NCBI GenBank assembly: GCA_030832365.1
Contig: JAURJF010000033.1
Location: 1 to 9,893, forward strand
DNA length: 9,893 nt
Origin: Candidatus Nanopelagicales bacterium
GTDB taxonomy: Bacteria > Actinomycetota > Actinomycetes > Nanopelagicales > Nanopelagicaceae
Direction of reading: 5' to 3'
Under the pieces are notes generated by a model, which did not search any database, had not been told where the DNA came from, and saw nothing but the letters and a program-made list of their open reading frames with translations. Positions 1-6,609 of this stretch are shown here, in pieces (within the stretch, counting starts at the first letter, position 1; every line of letters begins with the position of its first letter). Position numbers and translations under genes: made by a program.

Positions 1-602
1 TTTGGCTTAACTTTCAATAGAGCGCTACGAATCGTCATCTCAGCAGCCTCCTCTAGGTTTAAGGCCCGCGAGTAGGCAAGGCGAGGATTATCCGCAACTA
101 CTACACATCCATGGTTTTCAAGAATGACAATATTGCAATCTTTAAGGGCAGTTGCAGTTGCCTCTGCCACCTCTTGAGTTCCTGGAGCAATCCAAGGAAT
201 ACGGATAATTTTTCGCAAGTAATAGAGATGATCAGTTGTCACAAGCTGTATCTCCTCATCAATTGCTGCTGCAAAGATACTTGCCTGAGGATGCAAGTGA
301 ATACAAGTATTTATATCCTTTCTAGCCCGGTAGCTCTCTAGATGGACGCGATACTCTGATGAGGGCTTTGCTGATCCTGTTGCAAGATTTCCATCAAGAT
401 CCATCAGAGCAAAGCTGGCCTCATCTAACTGATCAAGCTCGCTACCAGTTCTAGTTATTAAAAATTCTTTGCCACCCTTTAACAACATGGAGAGATTACC
501 CCCAGAGCCCACAACTAATCCCCTATCAACTACTGCTTTACCAATTTTGATAAGCGAGGAAATTTCGCTCTCTGAATTAAGTGAATTAATCTCTGAGACC
601 AT
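1..602 (-). CDS. Class II aldolase/adducin-family protein, probable methylthioribulose-1-phosphate aldolase (3' end off window)
   Basis: The 200 visible residues cover nearly all of a class II aldolase (family length about 210-230). Seen: a phosphate-binding GGNLS (34-38), TRTGSELD (from 50), PSSE with acidic E83, HLHP giving zinc ligands H102 and H104, and ENHG giving H164. The 19-residue spacing between E83 and H102 matches the catalytic Glu to first zinc His spacing of L-fuculose-1-phosphate aldolase. The start is ATG at 602, with GGAGG at 609-613 six bases before it. It lies 46 bases downstream of mtnA on the same strand, so its substrate is probably 5-methylthioribulose-1-phosphate (or the 5-deoxy analogue), cleaved to DHAP and an aldehyde as in the DHAP shunt. 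MtnB dehydratase belongs to the same superfamily and cannot be excluded; FucA- or AraD-like roles are less likely beside mtnA. Family assignment is firm, substrate inferred. Confidence 0.85.
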   Translation of the reverse strand, partial: MVSEINSLNSESEISSLIKIGKAVVDRGLVVGSGGNLSMLLKGGKEFLITRTGSELDQLDEASFALMDLDGNLATGSAKPSSEYRVHLESYRARKDINTCIHLHPQASIFAAAIDEEIQLVTTDHLYYLRKIIRIPWIAPGTQEVAEATATALKDCNIVILENHGCVVVADNPRLAYSRALNLEEAAEMTIRSALLKVKP

Positions 603-648
603 AGTTATCCTCCAGCCTTAATCTCAAAGATATAGAGCTCTGAAGTGA

Positions 649-1659
649 TCATATTTCAACTCCAGCTGCGAGGTTATAGACGCATTTCTCAGTAACTATT
701 GCCGTTATATATCTAGCTAAAGTCACATCAAATGCTGGGTTATAGCTCTTAGCCCCTAGCGGAGCCACAGCATTTCCAGCAAAATGGGTGACCTCGCTAT
801 CTGCTCTAAATTCAATCACTATCTCATCTCCACTCGCAAGCGATCTATCAATTGTTGACTCTGGGGCAACTACTAGAAATGGAACGCCAGACTCTTTAGC
901 AGCAACTGCAACTCCAAGAGAGCCAATTTTATTTGCGCTATCACCATTTCTAGCGATTCGATCTGCTCCAATTAATACTGCATCGATAAGTCCTGAGAAG
1001 AGAGCGCTTGCTGCAGCTCCATCTGGAAGAATCCGATATTTAATTCCTGCCTCACTTAACTCCCAGGCAGTTAAGCGAGAGCCTTGAAGCAGGGGGCGAG
1101 TCTCATCAGCAAAGACTTCCTCGATATATCCCTGCTCACTTAGCTCTCGAATTACTCCAAGAGCCGTTCCCCAATCACTCGTTGCCAGAGATCCAGTGTT
1201 GCAATGGGTAAGGATGCGCAACTTTTTTTTGCCACACTTTTCTAATAGATAGGCAGCCCCAAGTTTTCCCATCGCTCTATTTGCAAGACCATCAGCGCGG
1301 CTAATAGCTAGAGCTGATTTCAAAACAGAGGAGGGGCCATTAACTAATTCTGGAGTAACTTGATCAACTCCCCAGGCAAGATTGACCGCGGTAGGGCGAG
1401 CAGCTCTTAAAGCAGAAATTGCGCTTTCTATCTCTTCCTGGCTCCAGCCTTGCTGCTGGCTGCGAAGGGCAATTAAGGCCACCCCAAAGGCTCCGGCAAC
1501 TCCCAGAGCTGGAGCTCCGCGAACCGCCAGAGTTTGAATCGCTTCAATTAATTCTTGGTGAGTTTTTATTGTAAGGATTTTCTTCTCATGGGGAAGCAGG
1601 CGCTGATCGATCAGAGTAATTGCCCCATCGCCCTGCTCGAGAAAATCGATTGTTCTCAC
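649..1659 (-). CDS. mtnA: 5-methylthioribose-1-phosphate isomerase MtnA
   Basis: This cytosolic aldose-ketose isomerase converts 5-methylthioribose-1-phosphate to 5-methylthioribulose-1-phosphate in MTA salvage; 5-deoxyribose-1-phosphate is an accepted analogue in some bacteria. The 336 residues are full family length (eIF2B-related fold). Seen: VRGAPALG (46-53), THCNTGSLAT (151-160) with catalytic Cys153, DETRPLLQGSRLTAWEL (185-201), GADRIARNGD (231-240) with catalytic Asp233, and NKIG (243-246). The start is GTG at 1659; an in-frame stop four codons upstream leaves no alternative upstream start. No Shine-Dalgarno sequence precedes it, but TAGACT at 1666-1671 fits a TAnnnT -10 box six bases before the GTG, so the transcript may be leaderless. 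It is the first gene of the leftward unit, ahead of the aldolase. The phosphorylase that would supply its substrate is in the opposite unit. Confidence 0.95.
   Translation of the reverse strand: MRTIDFLEQGDGAITLIDQRLLPHEKKILTIKTHQELIEAIQTLAVRGAPALGVAGAFGVALIALRSQQQGWSQEEIESAISALRAARPTAVNLAWGVDQVTPELVNGPSSVLKSALAISRADGLANRAMGKLGAAYLLEKCGKKKLRILTHCNTGSLATSDWGTALGVIRELSEQGYIEEVFADETRPLLQGSRLTAWELSEAGIKYRILPDGAAASALFSGLIDAVLIGADRIARNGDSANKIGSLGVAVAAKESGVPFLVVAPESTIDRSLASGDEIVIEFRADSEVTHFAGNAVAPLGAKSYNPAFDVTLARYITAIVTEKCVYNLAAGVEI
1639..1657. promoter_or_regulatory. ATCGAT-centred imperfect palindrome over the mtnA start
   Basis: GAGAA and TTCTC arms flank an AATCGATT core with one extra base, giving 19 bases in all. 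It overlaps the first codons of mtnA. Its size, core and one-base asymmetry resemble the palindrome at 1856-1874 on the other side of the control region. It could be a repressor operator, or in mtnA mRNA a hairpin beside the start codon. No regulator gene is present in the window. Confidence 0.3.
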
Positions 1660-1665
1660 CCAAGC

Positions 1666-1671
1666 AGTCTA
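1666..1671 (-). promoter_or_regulatory. Candidate -10 box for leaderless mtnA transcript
   Basis: Read on the minus strand the hexamer is TAGACT, matching the TAnnnT pattern, and it ends six bases before the mtnA GTG. That distance would place transcription start at or near the start codon. No good -35 element is visible at normal spacing. Leaderless genes are common in actinobacteria, and the lack of a ribosome binding site here fits that. Confidence 0.35.
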
Positions 1672-1681
1672 AAGCCAGAGT

Positions 1682-1809
1682 TGATACTTGGGAACCAGAG
1701 TTTTTGGGTAAAGGTGAAAATAGGTCACGAAAATGTGATGGGACACGGAGCCTTTGGTATCGGCCAGCATTTCTCCTTCAATTCTGGCATGGATAGGATT
1801 CCCGTATCA
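1682..1809. repeat. Long-range inverted repeat enclosing a possible three-way-junction RNA fold
   Basis: TGATAC (1682-1687) and GGGAA (1690-1694) are complementary to GTATCA (1804-1809) and TTCCC (1799-1803), with a two-base bulge. CC/GG pairs (1695-1696 with 1796-1797) can extend the helix past a bulged A. Inside, read as plus-strand RNA, 1709-1714 can pair with 1751-1756, enclosing a small hairpin (1724-1728 with 1735-1739, GAAAAT loop), and 1763-1767 can pair with 1784-1788 (GCCAG/CTGGC). Together these make a closing helix with two arms, an arrangement typical of aptamers. The sequence GGGACACGGAGCC after the GAAAAT hairpin faintly recalls the second arm of c-di-GMP-I (GEMM) RNAs, but the rest does not match and no class is assigned. 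Transcription across it in either direction is unproven. Confidence 0.35.
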
Positions 1810-1831
1810 GTGAGCCTCCCCGAAATAGTCA

Positions 1832-1837
1832 TATAAA
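1832..1837 (+). promoter_or_regulatory. Candidate -10 box for the nucleoside transporter operon
   Basis: TATAAA matches five of six bases of the -10 consensus and would start a transcript near 1844, giving a leader of roughly 70 bases. No clear -35 element is found at 16-18 bases upstream, so the call is weak. If this is the main promoter, the inverted repeat at 1682-1809 lies upstream of the transcript and would act as DNA, or in the opposite direction, rather than as a leader RNA of this operon. Confidence 0.4.
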
Positions 1838-1855
1838 TGAACTTATTTCTCCACT

Positions 1856-1874
1856 GGTAATCGATCGATTTACC
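1856..1874. promoter_or_regulatory. ATCGAT-centred palindrome, possible operator of the transporter operon
   Basis: A perfect 10-base palindrome ATCGATCGAT (1860-1869) is flanked by GGTA (1856-1859) and TACC (1871-1874), with one extra T. It falls about 12-30 bases after the transcription start predicted from TATAAA at 1832, a typical repressor position, and 42 bases before the binding-protein ATG. It could also form a small mRNA hairpin. The binding regulator is unknown. Confidence 0.4.
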
Positions 1875-1916
1875 CTCGGGCATACCTCATTGCCAGAGAT
1901 CTTTGAGAGGAGATTC

Positions 1917-2948
1917 ATGATTAAGCGCGTGATATCTGTAGTAGCTGTAGTTGCACTTACAGCTCTAGGTTTTGCGGCACCATCTAAAGCAGCATCGGAG
2001 AGTGATTGCGGTACCGGAAGACTTTTCTGCATCGGTTTAGTAACTGATACTGGAAAAGTTGATGACAAATCATTTAACCAATCTGCATGGGAAGGCGCAA
2101 AACGAGCAGCTAAGAGAAATGGCGGTTTCGCTAAATTTATCGAAACAACAGATCCAAAAGACTATGCCACAAATATCGGCCAGTTTGCTGATAAGAAATA
2201 CAATGTAATTATCGGCGTTGGCTTCCTAATGGCAGAGGCCATGACTGAAGCTGCTGCTGAGTATCCAAAAATTAAGTTCATTGGAGTAGATCAATTCCAG
2301 GGAGCAGCTCTTCCAAATCTAACTGGACTAGTTTTCCCAGAAGATAAGGCTGGATTCCTTGCAGGATATCTAGCTGGACATTTAACAAAGACTGGTAAGA
2401 CTGGCGCAGTTCTTGGAACTGACCTTGTTCCACCAGTTCGTTACTTCGGAGAGGGATACCGTAACGGCGTTGCATATGCCGCTAAGGAACTTAAGAAGAA
2501 GTATCCAGCAACTAAATTGATTTATCACGCTCCAGATAACGCATTCAATGACCCAGCATGGGGTGGAACAACTGCTCAGCAGCTTCTCTCCCAGGGTTAT
2601 GACGTCATCTTCGGCGCAGGTGGAAACACTGGAAACGGTGCACTACTTCGCGTTGCAAAGAAGAAAGGTGCATATTGCATCGGCGTTGATAGCGATCAAT
2701 GGGGAACACTTCCTGAGGCTCGTCCTTGCCTTGTAACTTCAGCAATGAAGTTAATCGATAAGGGCGTTGCTGCAGTGGTTAAGACCATTGTTAATGGAAC
2801 TGATAAGGGCGGAAACTACTTTGGAAAAGTCGGACTTGCTCCACTACACGACTTCACAAGCAAGGTTCCTGCTGCATATCAAGCTAAGTTGAAGGCACTT
2901 ACTCCGAAGGTTATAAAAGGAAAAGTTAAGACCGGAGTTAAGCTCTAA
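1917..2948 (+). CDS. BMP-family (PnrA/BmpA-like) nucleoside ABC transporter substrate-binding protein
   Basis: This exported protein captures substrate, most likely purine nucleosides, for the ABC importer encoded next. The ATG at 1917 is preferred over an in-frame TTG at 1890 because GAGAGGAG (1905-1912) lies four bases before it and a clean signal peptide follows: KR at 3-4, a hydrophobic stretch at about 5-20, and probable cleavage after AAPSKA. Family marks in the 343 residues are VTDTGKVDDKSFNQSAW (42-58), FIGVDQF (121-127), PEDKAGFLAGYLAG (141-154), GGNTGNGAL (235-243) and GVDSDQW (256-262). There is no lipobox; the first Cys is C31 in ESDC. Most Gram-positive members are lipoproteins, so the anchoring mode is odd. 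C31 and C38 might form a disulfide. A strong hairpin follows the gene and may raise its expression relative to the permeases. The family is clear; the exact ligand is inferred. Confidence 0.93.
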   Translation: MIKRVISVVAVVALTALGFAAPSKAASESDCGTGRLFCIGLVTDTGKVDDKSFNQSAWEGAKRAAKRNGGFAKFIETTDPKDYATNIGQFADKKYNVIIGVGFLMAEAMTEAAAEYPKIKFIGVDQFQGAALPNLTGLVFPEDKAGFLAGYLAGHLTKTGKTGAVLGTDLVPPVRYFGEGYRNGVAYAAKELKKKYPATKLIYHAPDNAFNDPAWGGTTAQQLLSQGYDVIFGAGGNTGNGALLRVAKKKGAYCIGVDSDQWGTLPEARPCLVTSAMKLIDKGVAAVVKTIVNGTDKGGNYFGKVGLAPLHDFTSKVPAAYQAKLKALTPKVIKGKVKTGVKL

Positions 2949-2970
2949 GACTTAAGTTAAGGTTATAAAG

Positions 2971-3009
2971 AAAGGGAGATACGCTTTTAAAAGAGGCGTA
3001 TCTCCCTTT
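2971..3009 (+). terminator. 14-bp hairpin after the binding-protein gene (attenuator or mRNA-stabilising stem)
   Basis: AAAGGGAGATACGC at 2971-2984 is perfectly complementary to 2996-3009, with an 11-base loop. No uninterrupted T-tract follows; only the TTT inside the stem end and then AAATC. It is therefore more likely a partial terminator or 3'-end protecting stem than a full stop. Such stems between binding-protein and permease genes are well known to give excess binding protein. The downstream permease shows no promoter of its own that I can see. Confidence 0.75.
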
Positions 3010-3055
3010 AAATCAAGAGAAGAAGTTTTAGATTCAAAAATCATTGGAGTCATTC

Positions 3056-4120
3056 GTGGATGCAAAGCAAGGCAAGAAACTTGATTTCAGCCCAATTTTA
3101 GTTCCACTATTATCAATTCTTGTTGCCTTAGCATTTGGTGGCATCTTAATTTTTATCCAAGGGATTAATCCACTTTCAGCTTATAGAGTTCTATTCACTA
3201 CTGCTTTTGGATCCTTTGATGGAGTCGCAATTACTTTAGCCAAAGCCACGCCTTTAATTCTTAGTGGCCTGGCAGTCGCGATTTGTCTTAGAGCGGGTCT
3301 ATTTAATATCGGAGCTCAAGGCCAATTAATCTCTGGAGCGCTTGCCTCTGCATGGGCTGGATATACCTTTGTTGGTCTACCTGCGCTAGTTCATATTCCA
3401 CTAGCTTTAATCTTTGGCGCATTCTTTGGAGCGCTAGTGGCTTTAGTTGCAGCGGTGCTAAAGGCTTACCGCGGAGTTCATGAAGTCATTACAACTATTA
3501 TGTTAAATAGTATTGTCATCGCGCTCTCTGATTATCTAACTAGTAACCCTTTTAAAGAGCCAGATCAGCCCCTTACTAGGACGCCAAAAATTCAAGAATC
3601 GGCCAGGATGCCTGATTTATTAGGCCTGCCATTGGGATTCTTTTTAGCTATAGGACTTTCCATTACGCTCTGGTGGATCATGAGAAATACCACTACTGGT
3701 TTTAGCATTGAAACAATTGGAAGAAATAAAAATGCGGGATGGTATGCCGGAATCTCGGTAAAGAAAACCATCATGTTAAGCATGTTAATTGGTGGAGCAG
3801 TCGCTGGCGTTGCTGGAGCAGTTGAAACATTAAGCATTATTGGAAGATTTGAGCCAGCCTTTAATGCAGGGCTTGGTTTTGATGGAATTACTGTGGCCTT
3901 ACTTGGACGAGCAAATCCTCTTGGCGTTATCCCTGCTGCAATTCTCATCGGTGGAATGCGAGCAAGTGGCTCTACCATGCAGTTTGAAGTAGGAGTTGCT
4001 CCAGAGTTAGTAGATCTACTTCTTGCGCTGATTTTATTCTTTGTTACTGCGCCACTTCTTGCTAAATTTTTTAAGAACCGCAAAGAGAATGTAGCGATGA
4101 CTAGCGGTTGGAGTAATTGA
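3056..4120 (+). CDS. Nucleoside-type ABC transporter permease, first subunit (BPD_transp_2 family)
   Basis: This integral membrane subunit of a BMP-type nucleoside importer resembles B. subtilis YufP/NupP in organisation. The GTG at 3056 is chosen because GGAG (3046-3049) lies six bases before it; an in-frame TTG at 3044 has no such signal. The 354 residues show many hydrophobic segments, for instance about 13-34, 66-78, 110-135, 190-208, 240-256 and 318-335. Characteristic stretches are GLFNIGAQGQ (81-90), VHEVITTIMLNS (141-152) and the loop GRNKNAGWYAGIS (222-234), likely the ATPase coupling loop, followed by GFDGITVALLGRANPLG (274-290). A one-base TGATG overlap leads into the second permease. 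Confidence 0.92.
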   Translation: MDAKQGKKLDFSPILVPLLSILVALAFGGILIFIQGINPLSAYRVLFTTAFGSFDGVAITLAKATPLILSGLAVAICLRAGLFNIGAQGQLISGALASAWAGYTFVGLPALVHIPLALIFGAFFGALVALVAAVLKAYRGVHEVITTIMLNSIVIALSDYLTSNPFKEPDQPLTRTPKIQESARMPDLLGLPLGFFLAIGLSITLWWIMRNTTTGFSIETIGRNKNAGWYAGISVKKTIMLSMLIGGAVAGVAGAVETLSIIGRFEPAFNAGLGFDGITVALLGRANPLGVIPAAILIGGMRASGSTMQFEVGVAPELVDLLLALILFFVTAPLLAKFFKNRKENVAMTSGWSN

Positions 4121-5100
4121 TGAAACTACGCACTAGCCATTATTTGATCATTGCATTTCTTGCAGCCTTCACTTATTTCTATAGTAAGGATGGATTAGTA
4201 GCGACATCAGTTCTATATACCGCAATTCAATTCGCACTTCCCCTAGCACTTGCCGCAATGGTTGGAGTCATGTGCGAGCGAACTGGAGTTGTAAATATCG
4301 GTATCGAAGGAACGATGCTGATCTCAGCCTTTACAGCTTTTTTTGCTGGAGCTATTTTGAAAAATACAGTACAAGGAATGCTAGTCGGGGTATTTACCGG
4401 GGCGATGATGGGGCTGCTATTAGCCTTAATGGCAGTTAATTGGAAAATGGATCAGATTATTGCTGGAGTTATCATAAATATTTTGGCTGCAGGTATAACT
4501 TCCTTTTACTATCGCCAGAATTATTCAATCCCCTCAACCCTTGACCCTATTGATCTTCCAGTTATTGGAGCCTGGCCAATTCTTGGTCCAGTTCTATCTT
4601 TCCACGGCCCAATTACCTACTTTGGAATCTTCTTTATTTTAGGTCTCTGGTTTGCGCTCTATAAAACTTCTTGGGGTCTGCGCTCAAGAGCAGTTGGAGA
4701 GCATCCATCAAGTGCTGATACTGCGGGAGTTTCAGTAAGCAGACTTCGCTATTTAAATGTCACTGCTGCAGGAGCTGTTGGTGGGCTTGCTGGCTCATAC
4801 CTTGCTCTTGAGGCAGTTGGAATATTTGAGCGAGGATTCACTGCAGGAAAGGGCTTCACCGCTCTTGCCATCATGATCTTTGGCAGATGGAATCCACTTG
4901 GCGCACTTGCCGCTGCGCTATTTTTCGGATTAACTCAAGCGGTAACTAATCAGCTAATGATTGATGAAGTAGTAGAAATTCCTCCCCAATTTATAAACAT
5001 GCTTCCATATATTCTGACAATTGTTGTTCTAGCAATCTCGGCTGGAAAAGTCCGCCCACCAGCTGCTGAGGGCATTCCTTATGAGAAGGAGAAGTCATGA
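4120..5100 (+). CDS. Nucleoside-type ABC transporter permease, second subunit (BPD_transp_2 family)
   Basis: The partner permease of the heterodimeric membrane pore resembles YufQ/NupQ. The ATG at 4120 shares its A with the previous TGA and has GGAG at 4110-4113, six bases upstream, which favours it over the overlapping TTG at 4117. The 326 residues contain LPLALAAMVGVMCERTGVVN (40-59), running into the family motif NIGIEGTM, and later a GEHPSSADTAGVS coupling-type loop and FTALAIMIFGRWNPLGAL, the counterpart of the GFDGITVALLGRANPLG stretch in subunit one. Hydrophobic segments run throughout and the tail is short and charged. Its end overlaps the ATPase start by four bases (ATGA), so translation of the three transporter genes is probably coupled. 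Confidence 0.92.
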   Translation: MKLRTSHYLIIAFLAAFTYFYSKDGLVATSVLYTAIQFALPLALAAMVGVMCERTGVVNIGIEGTMLISAFTAFFAGAILKNTVQGMLVGVFTGAMMGLLLALMAVNWKMDQIIAGVIINILAAGITSFYYRQNYSIPSTLDPIDLPVIGAWPILGPVLSFHGPITYFGIFFILGLWFALYKTSWGLRSRAVGEHPSSADTAGVSVSRLRYLNVTAAGAVGGLAGSYLALEAVGIFERGFTAGKGFTALAIMIFGRWNPLGALAAALFFGLTQAVTNQLMIDEVVEIPPQFINMLPYILTIVVLAISAGKVRPPAAEGIPYEKEKS

Positions 5101-6605
5101 AGACTCTTCTAGAAATTGAGGGTGTAAGCAAGAGCTTTGGTTCAGTCATTGCCAATGAAGATATCTCACTTACAGTTAGAGAGGGCGAGATTCTTGCTCT
5201 CCTTGGTGAGAATGGCGCTGGCAAGTCAACGTTAGTTAAAGCAGTATTTGGTCTGGTCAAGCCTGATACTGGCACTATAAAAATTAATGGCACCGTAATG
5301 GAAAGTGGTGATACCGCTGCAGCAATTGCTAGTGGCGTAGGAATGGTTCACCAGCATTTTCAATTAGTTCCAGTGATGAGCGTTACAGAGAACATGATCC
5401 TAGGAGATGAACCTAAGAAATTCGGTGTTGTAAATATCAAGCAGGCAAAGAAAGAAGCTCTGGCTCTTTCAGAGAAATATGGTCTTGAAGTTGATCCTGA
5501 TGCCATCATCGAAGATCTTCCTGTGGGAATGGCCCAGAGAGTTGAAATTCTTAAAGCCCTTAGACGCGATGTTAAGTTGCTAATTCTTGACGAACCAACA
5601 GCGGTATTAACTCCCCAGGAAACTGATGAACTCCTTGAAGTTTTGAGAAATCTTGCCAAGCGTGGGGTTGGGATTCTATTTATTACCCATAAGCTGCGTG
5701 AGGTTATGGCAGTTGCTGATCGAATTGCTGTTCTTCGTGGTGGGAAGCTAATGGGTACTACTACTCCTAAGGAGAGTAGTGAATCAAAACTTGCCCAGAT
5801 GATGGTGGGCCGTGAGGTCGTTCTTCGCGTTGAAAAGAGCGTCGCAAAGCCTAAAGAGGTCCTTCTTTCGATAAAGAATCTACGAGTTAATGATGATAGA
5901 AAACTCGAATCTGTTAGAGACCTCTCCCTAGAAGTTCATGCTGGAGAGATTCTTGGTATTGCAGGCGTTGAAGGAAATGGCCAGCGAGAATTAGTTGAAG
6001 CAATTTGCAGTATGCGTTCTCGCTTAAGTGGCGAGGTAGTTGTCAAAGGCAAAGCAATTCCAAACTTAAATCCACGGGCTGCGCATCTAGCAGGCGTTTC
6101 TCATATTCCTGAAGATCGTGAGAAGCATGGATTAGTAACTTCTTACTCCATCGCTGATAACTTAGTTTTAAATAGATTTGACCAAGCACCATTTGCCAAC
6201 GGCTGGATTAGAAATTTAGAGGAAGTTGCAAGCAATGGTGAAGCCCTCGTTGAGAAATTTGATATCAGGGCTCCAAATGCTTCCCTCTCAGCCGGCTCAC
6301 TATCTGGTGGAAATAAACAGAAAGTTGTTGTTGCAAGAGAGTTAAGCCAACAGCTAGATGTAGTTGTTGCTGCTCAACCAACTAGAGGCGTTGATGTGGG
6401 ATCAATTGAGTTTATTCATAACCAATTGATTGCTGCTCGCGACGCAGGCGCAGCTGTTCTCTTAGTCTCTGCAGAGCTTGATGAAATCCTCTCCCTTGCT
6501 GACAGAATTGCAGTCATCTCTAATGGCAAGATTGTTGCCATATTTAGTTCTAAAGAGGCGGATCGAAATACCATCGGCCGTTTGATGGCTGGCCTGGCAT
6601 CCTGA
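5097..6605 (+). CDS. Nucleoside-type ABC transporter ATPase with two fused nucleotide-binding domains
   Basis: This cytosolic energy subunit drives the importer. AAGGAG at 5086-5091 sits five bases before the ATG. The 502 residues form two ABC domains. Domain 1 has Walker A GENGAGKST (37-45), Q-loop Q86, the family's altered signature LPVGMAQR (141-148), Walker B LLILDEP (161-167) with Glu166, and the switch His198. Domain 2 is degenerate: its Walker A region GVEGNGQRE (290-298) lacks the Lys, a normal signature LSGGNKQK (402-409) is present, AAQPTRGVDVG has Gln427 where the catalytic Glu would be, and VSAE replaces the switch His. This asymmetry is usual for the YufO/sugar-importer ATPase type, so it does not indicate decay. 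It is followed after four bases by the phosphorylase gene, tying transport to nucleoside cleavage. Confidence 0.93.
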   Translation: MKTLLEIEGVSKSFGSVIANEDISLTVREGEILALLGENGAGKSTLVKAVFGLVKPDTGTIKINGTVMESGDTAAAIASGVGMVHQHFQLVPVMSVTENMILGDEPKKFGVVNIKQAKKEALALSEKYGLEVDPDAIIEDLPVGMAQRVEILKALRRDVKLLILDEPTAVLTPQETDELLEVLRNLAKRGVGILFITHKLREVMAVADRIAVLRGGKLMGTTTPKESSESKLAQMMVGREVVLRVEKSVAKPKEVLLSIKNLRVNDDRKLESVRDLSLEVHAGEILGIAGVEGNGQRELVEAICSMRSRLSGEVVVKGKAIPNLNPRAAHLAGVSHIPEDREKHGLVTSYSIADNLVLNRFDQAPFANGWIRNLEEVASNGEALVEKFDIRAPNASLSAGSLSGGNKQKVVVARELSQQLDVVVAAQPTRGVDVGSIEFIHNQLIAARDAGAAVLLVSAELDEILSLADRIAVISNGKIVAIFSSKEADRNTIGRLMAGLAS

Positions 6606-6609
6606 TTCG

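Larger units (their letters stand above)
1660..1916. promoter_or_regulatory. Divergent control region between mtnA and the nucleoside transporter operon
   Basis: This 257-base spacer is the only place where promoters for both units can sit without lying inside a coding region. No convincing gene is seen in it; an open frame crossing it on the plus strand is antisense to mtnA and has no family features. It holds a possible -10 box for the rightward operon, a possible -10 box for mtnA, a long-range inverted repeat, and a palindrome just upstream of the binding-protein gene; a second palindrome lies just outside, over the mtnA start. Co-regulation of import and salvage is inferred from the shared region. 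Confidence 0.7.

Noticed and set aside
1690..1809. Known riboswitch classes (purine, SAM-I, SAM-IV, TPP, cobalamin, c-di-GMP-I) in the control region
   Set aside because: None of the conserved cores I know (for example the cobalamin GCCACTG box, TPP CTGAGA, SAM kink-turn) is present; the c-di-GMP-I likeness is limited to one strand of one arm.
1555..1836. Plus-strand open frame of 93 codons crossing the mtnA start into the spacer
   Set aside because: It is antisense to mtnA over its first third, has no ribosome binding site or family resemblance, and the rest is the control region.
3592..4083. Minus-strand open frame of 163 codons inside the first permease gene
   Set aside because: It is a shadow of the permease gene on the opposite strand; the permease has clear family motifs and the antisense product has none.
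5097..6605. Decayed second ATPase domain as a sign of a pseudogene
   Set aside because: Loss of the Walker A Lys and Gln in place of the catalytic Glu in domain 2 is normal for this importer ATPase family, and the frame is intact.
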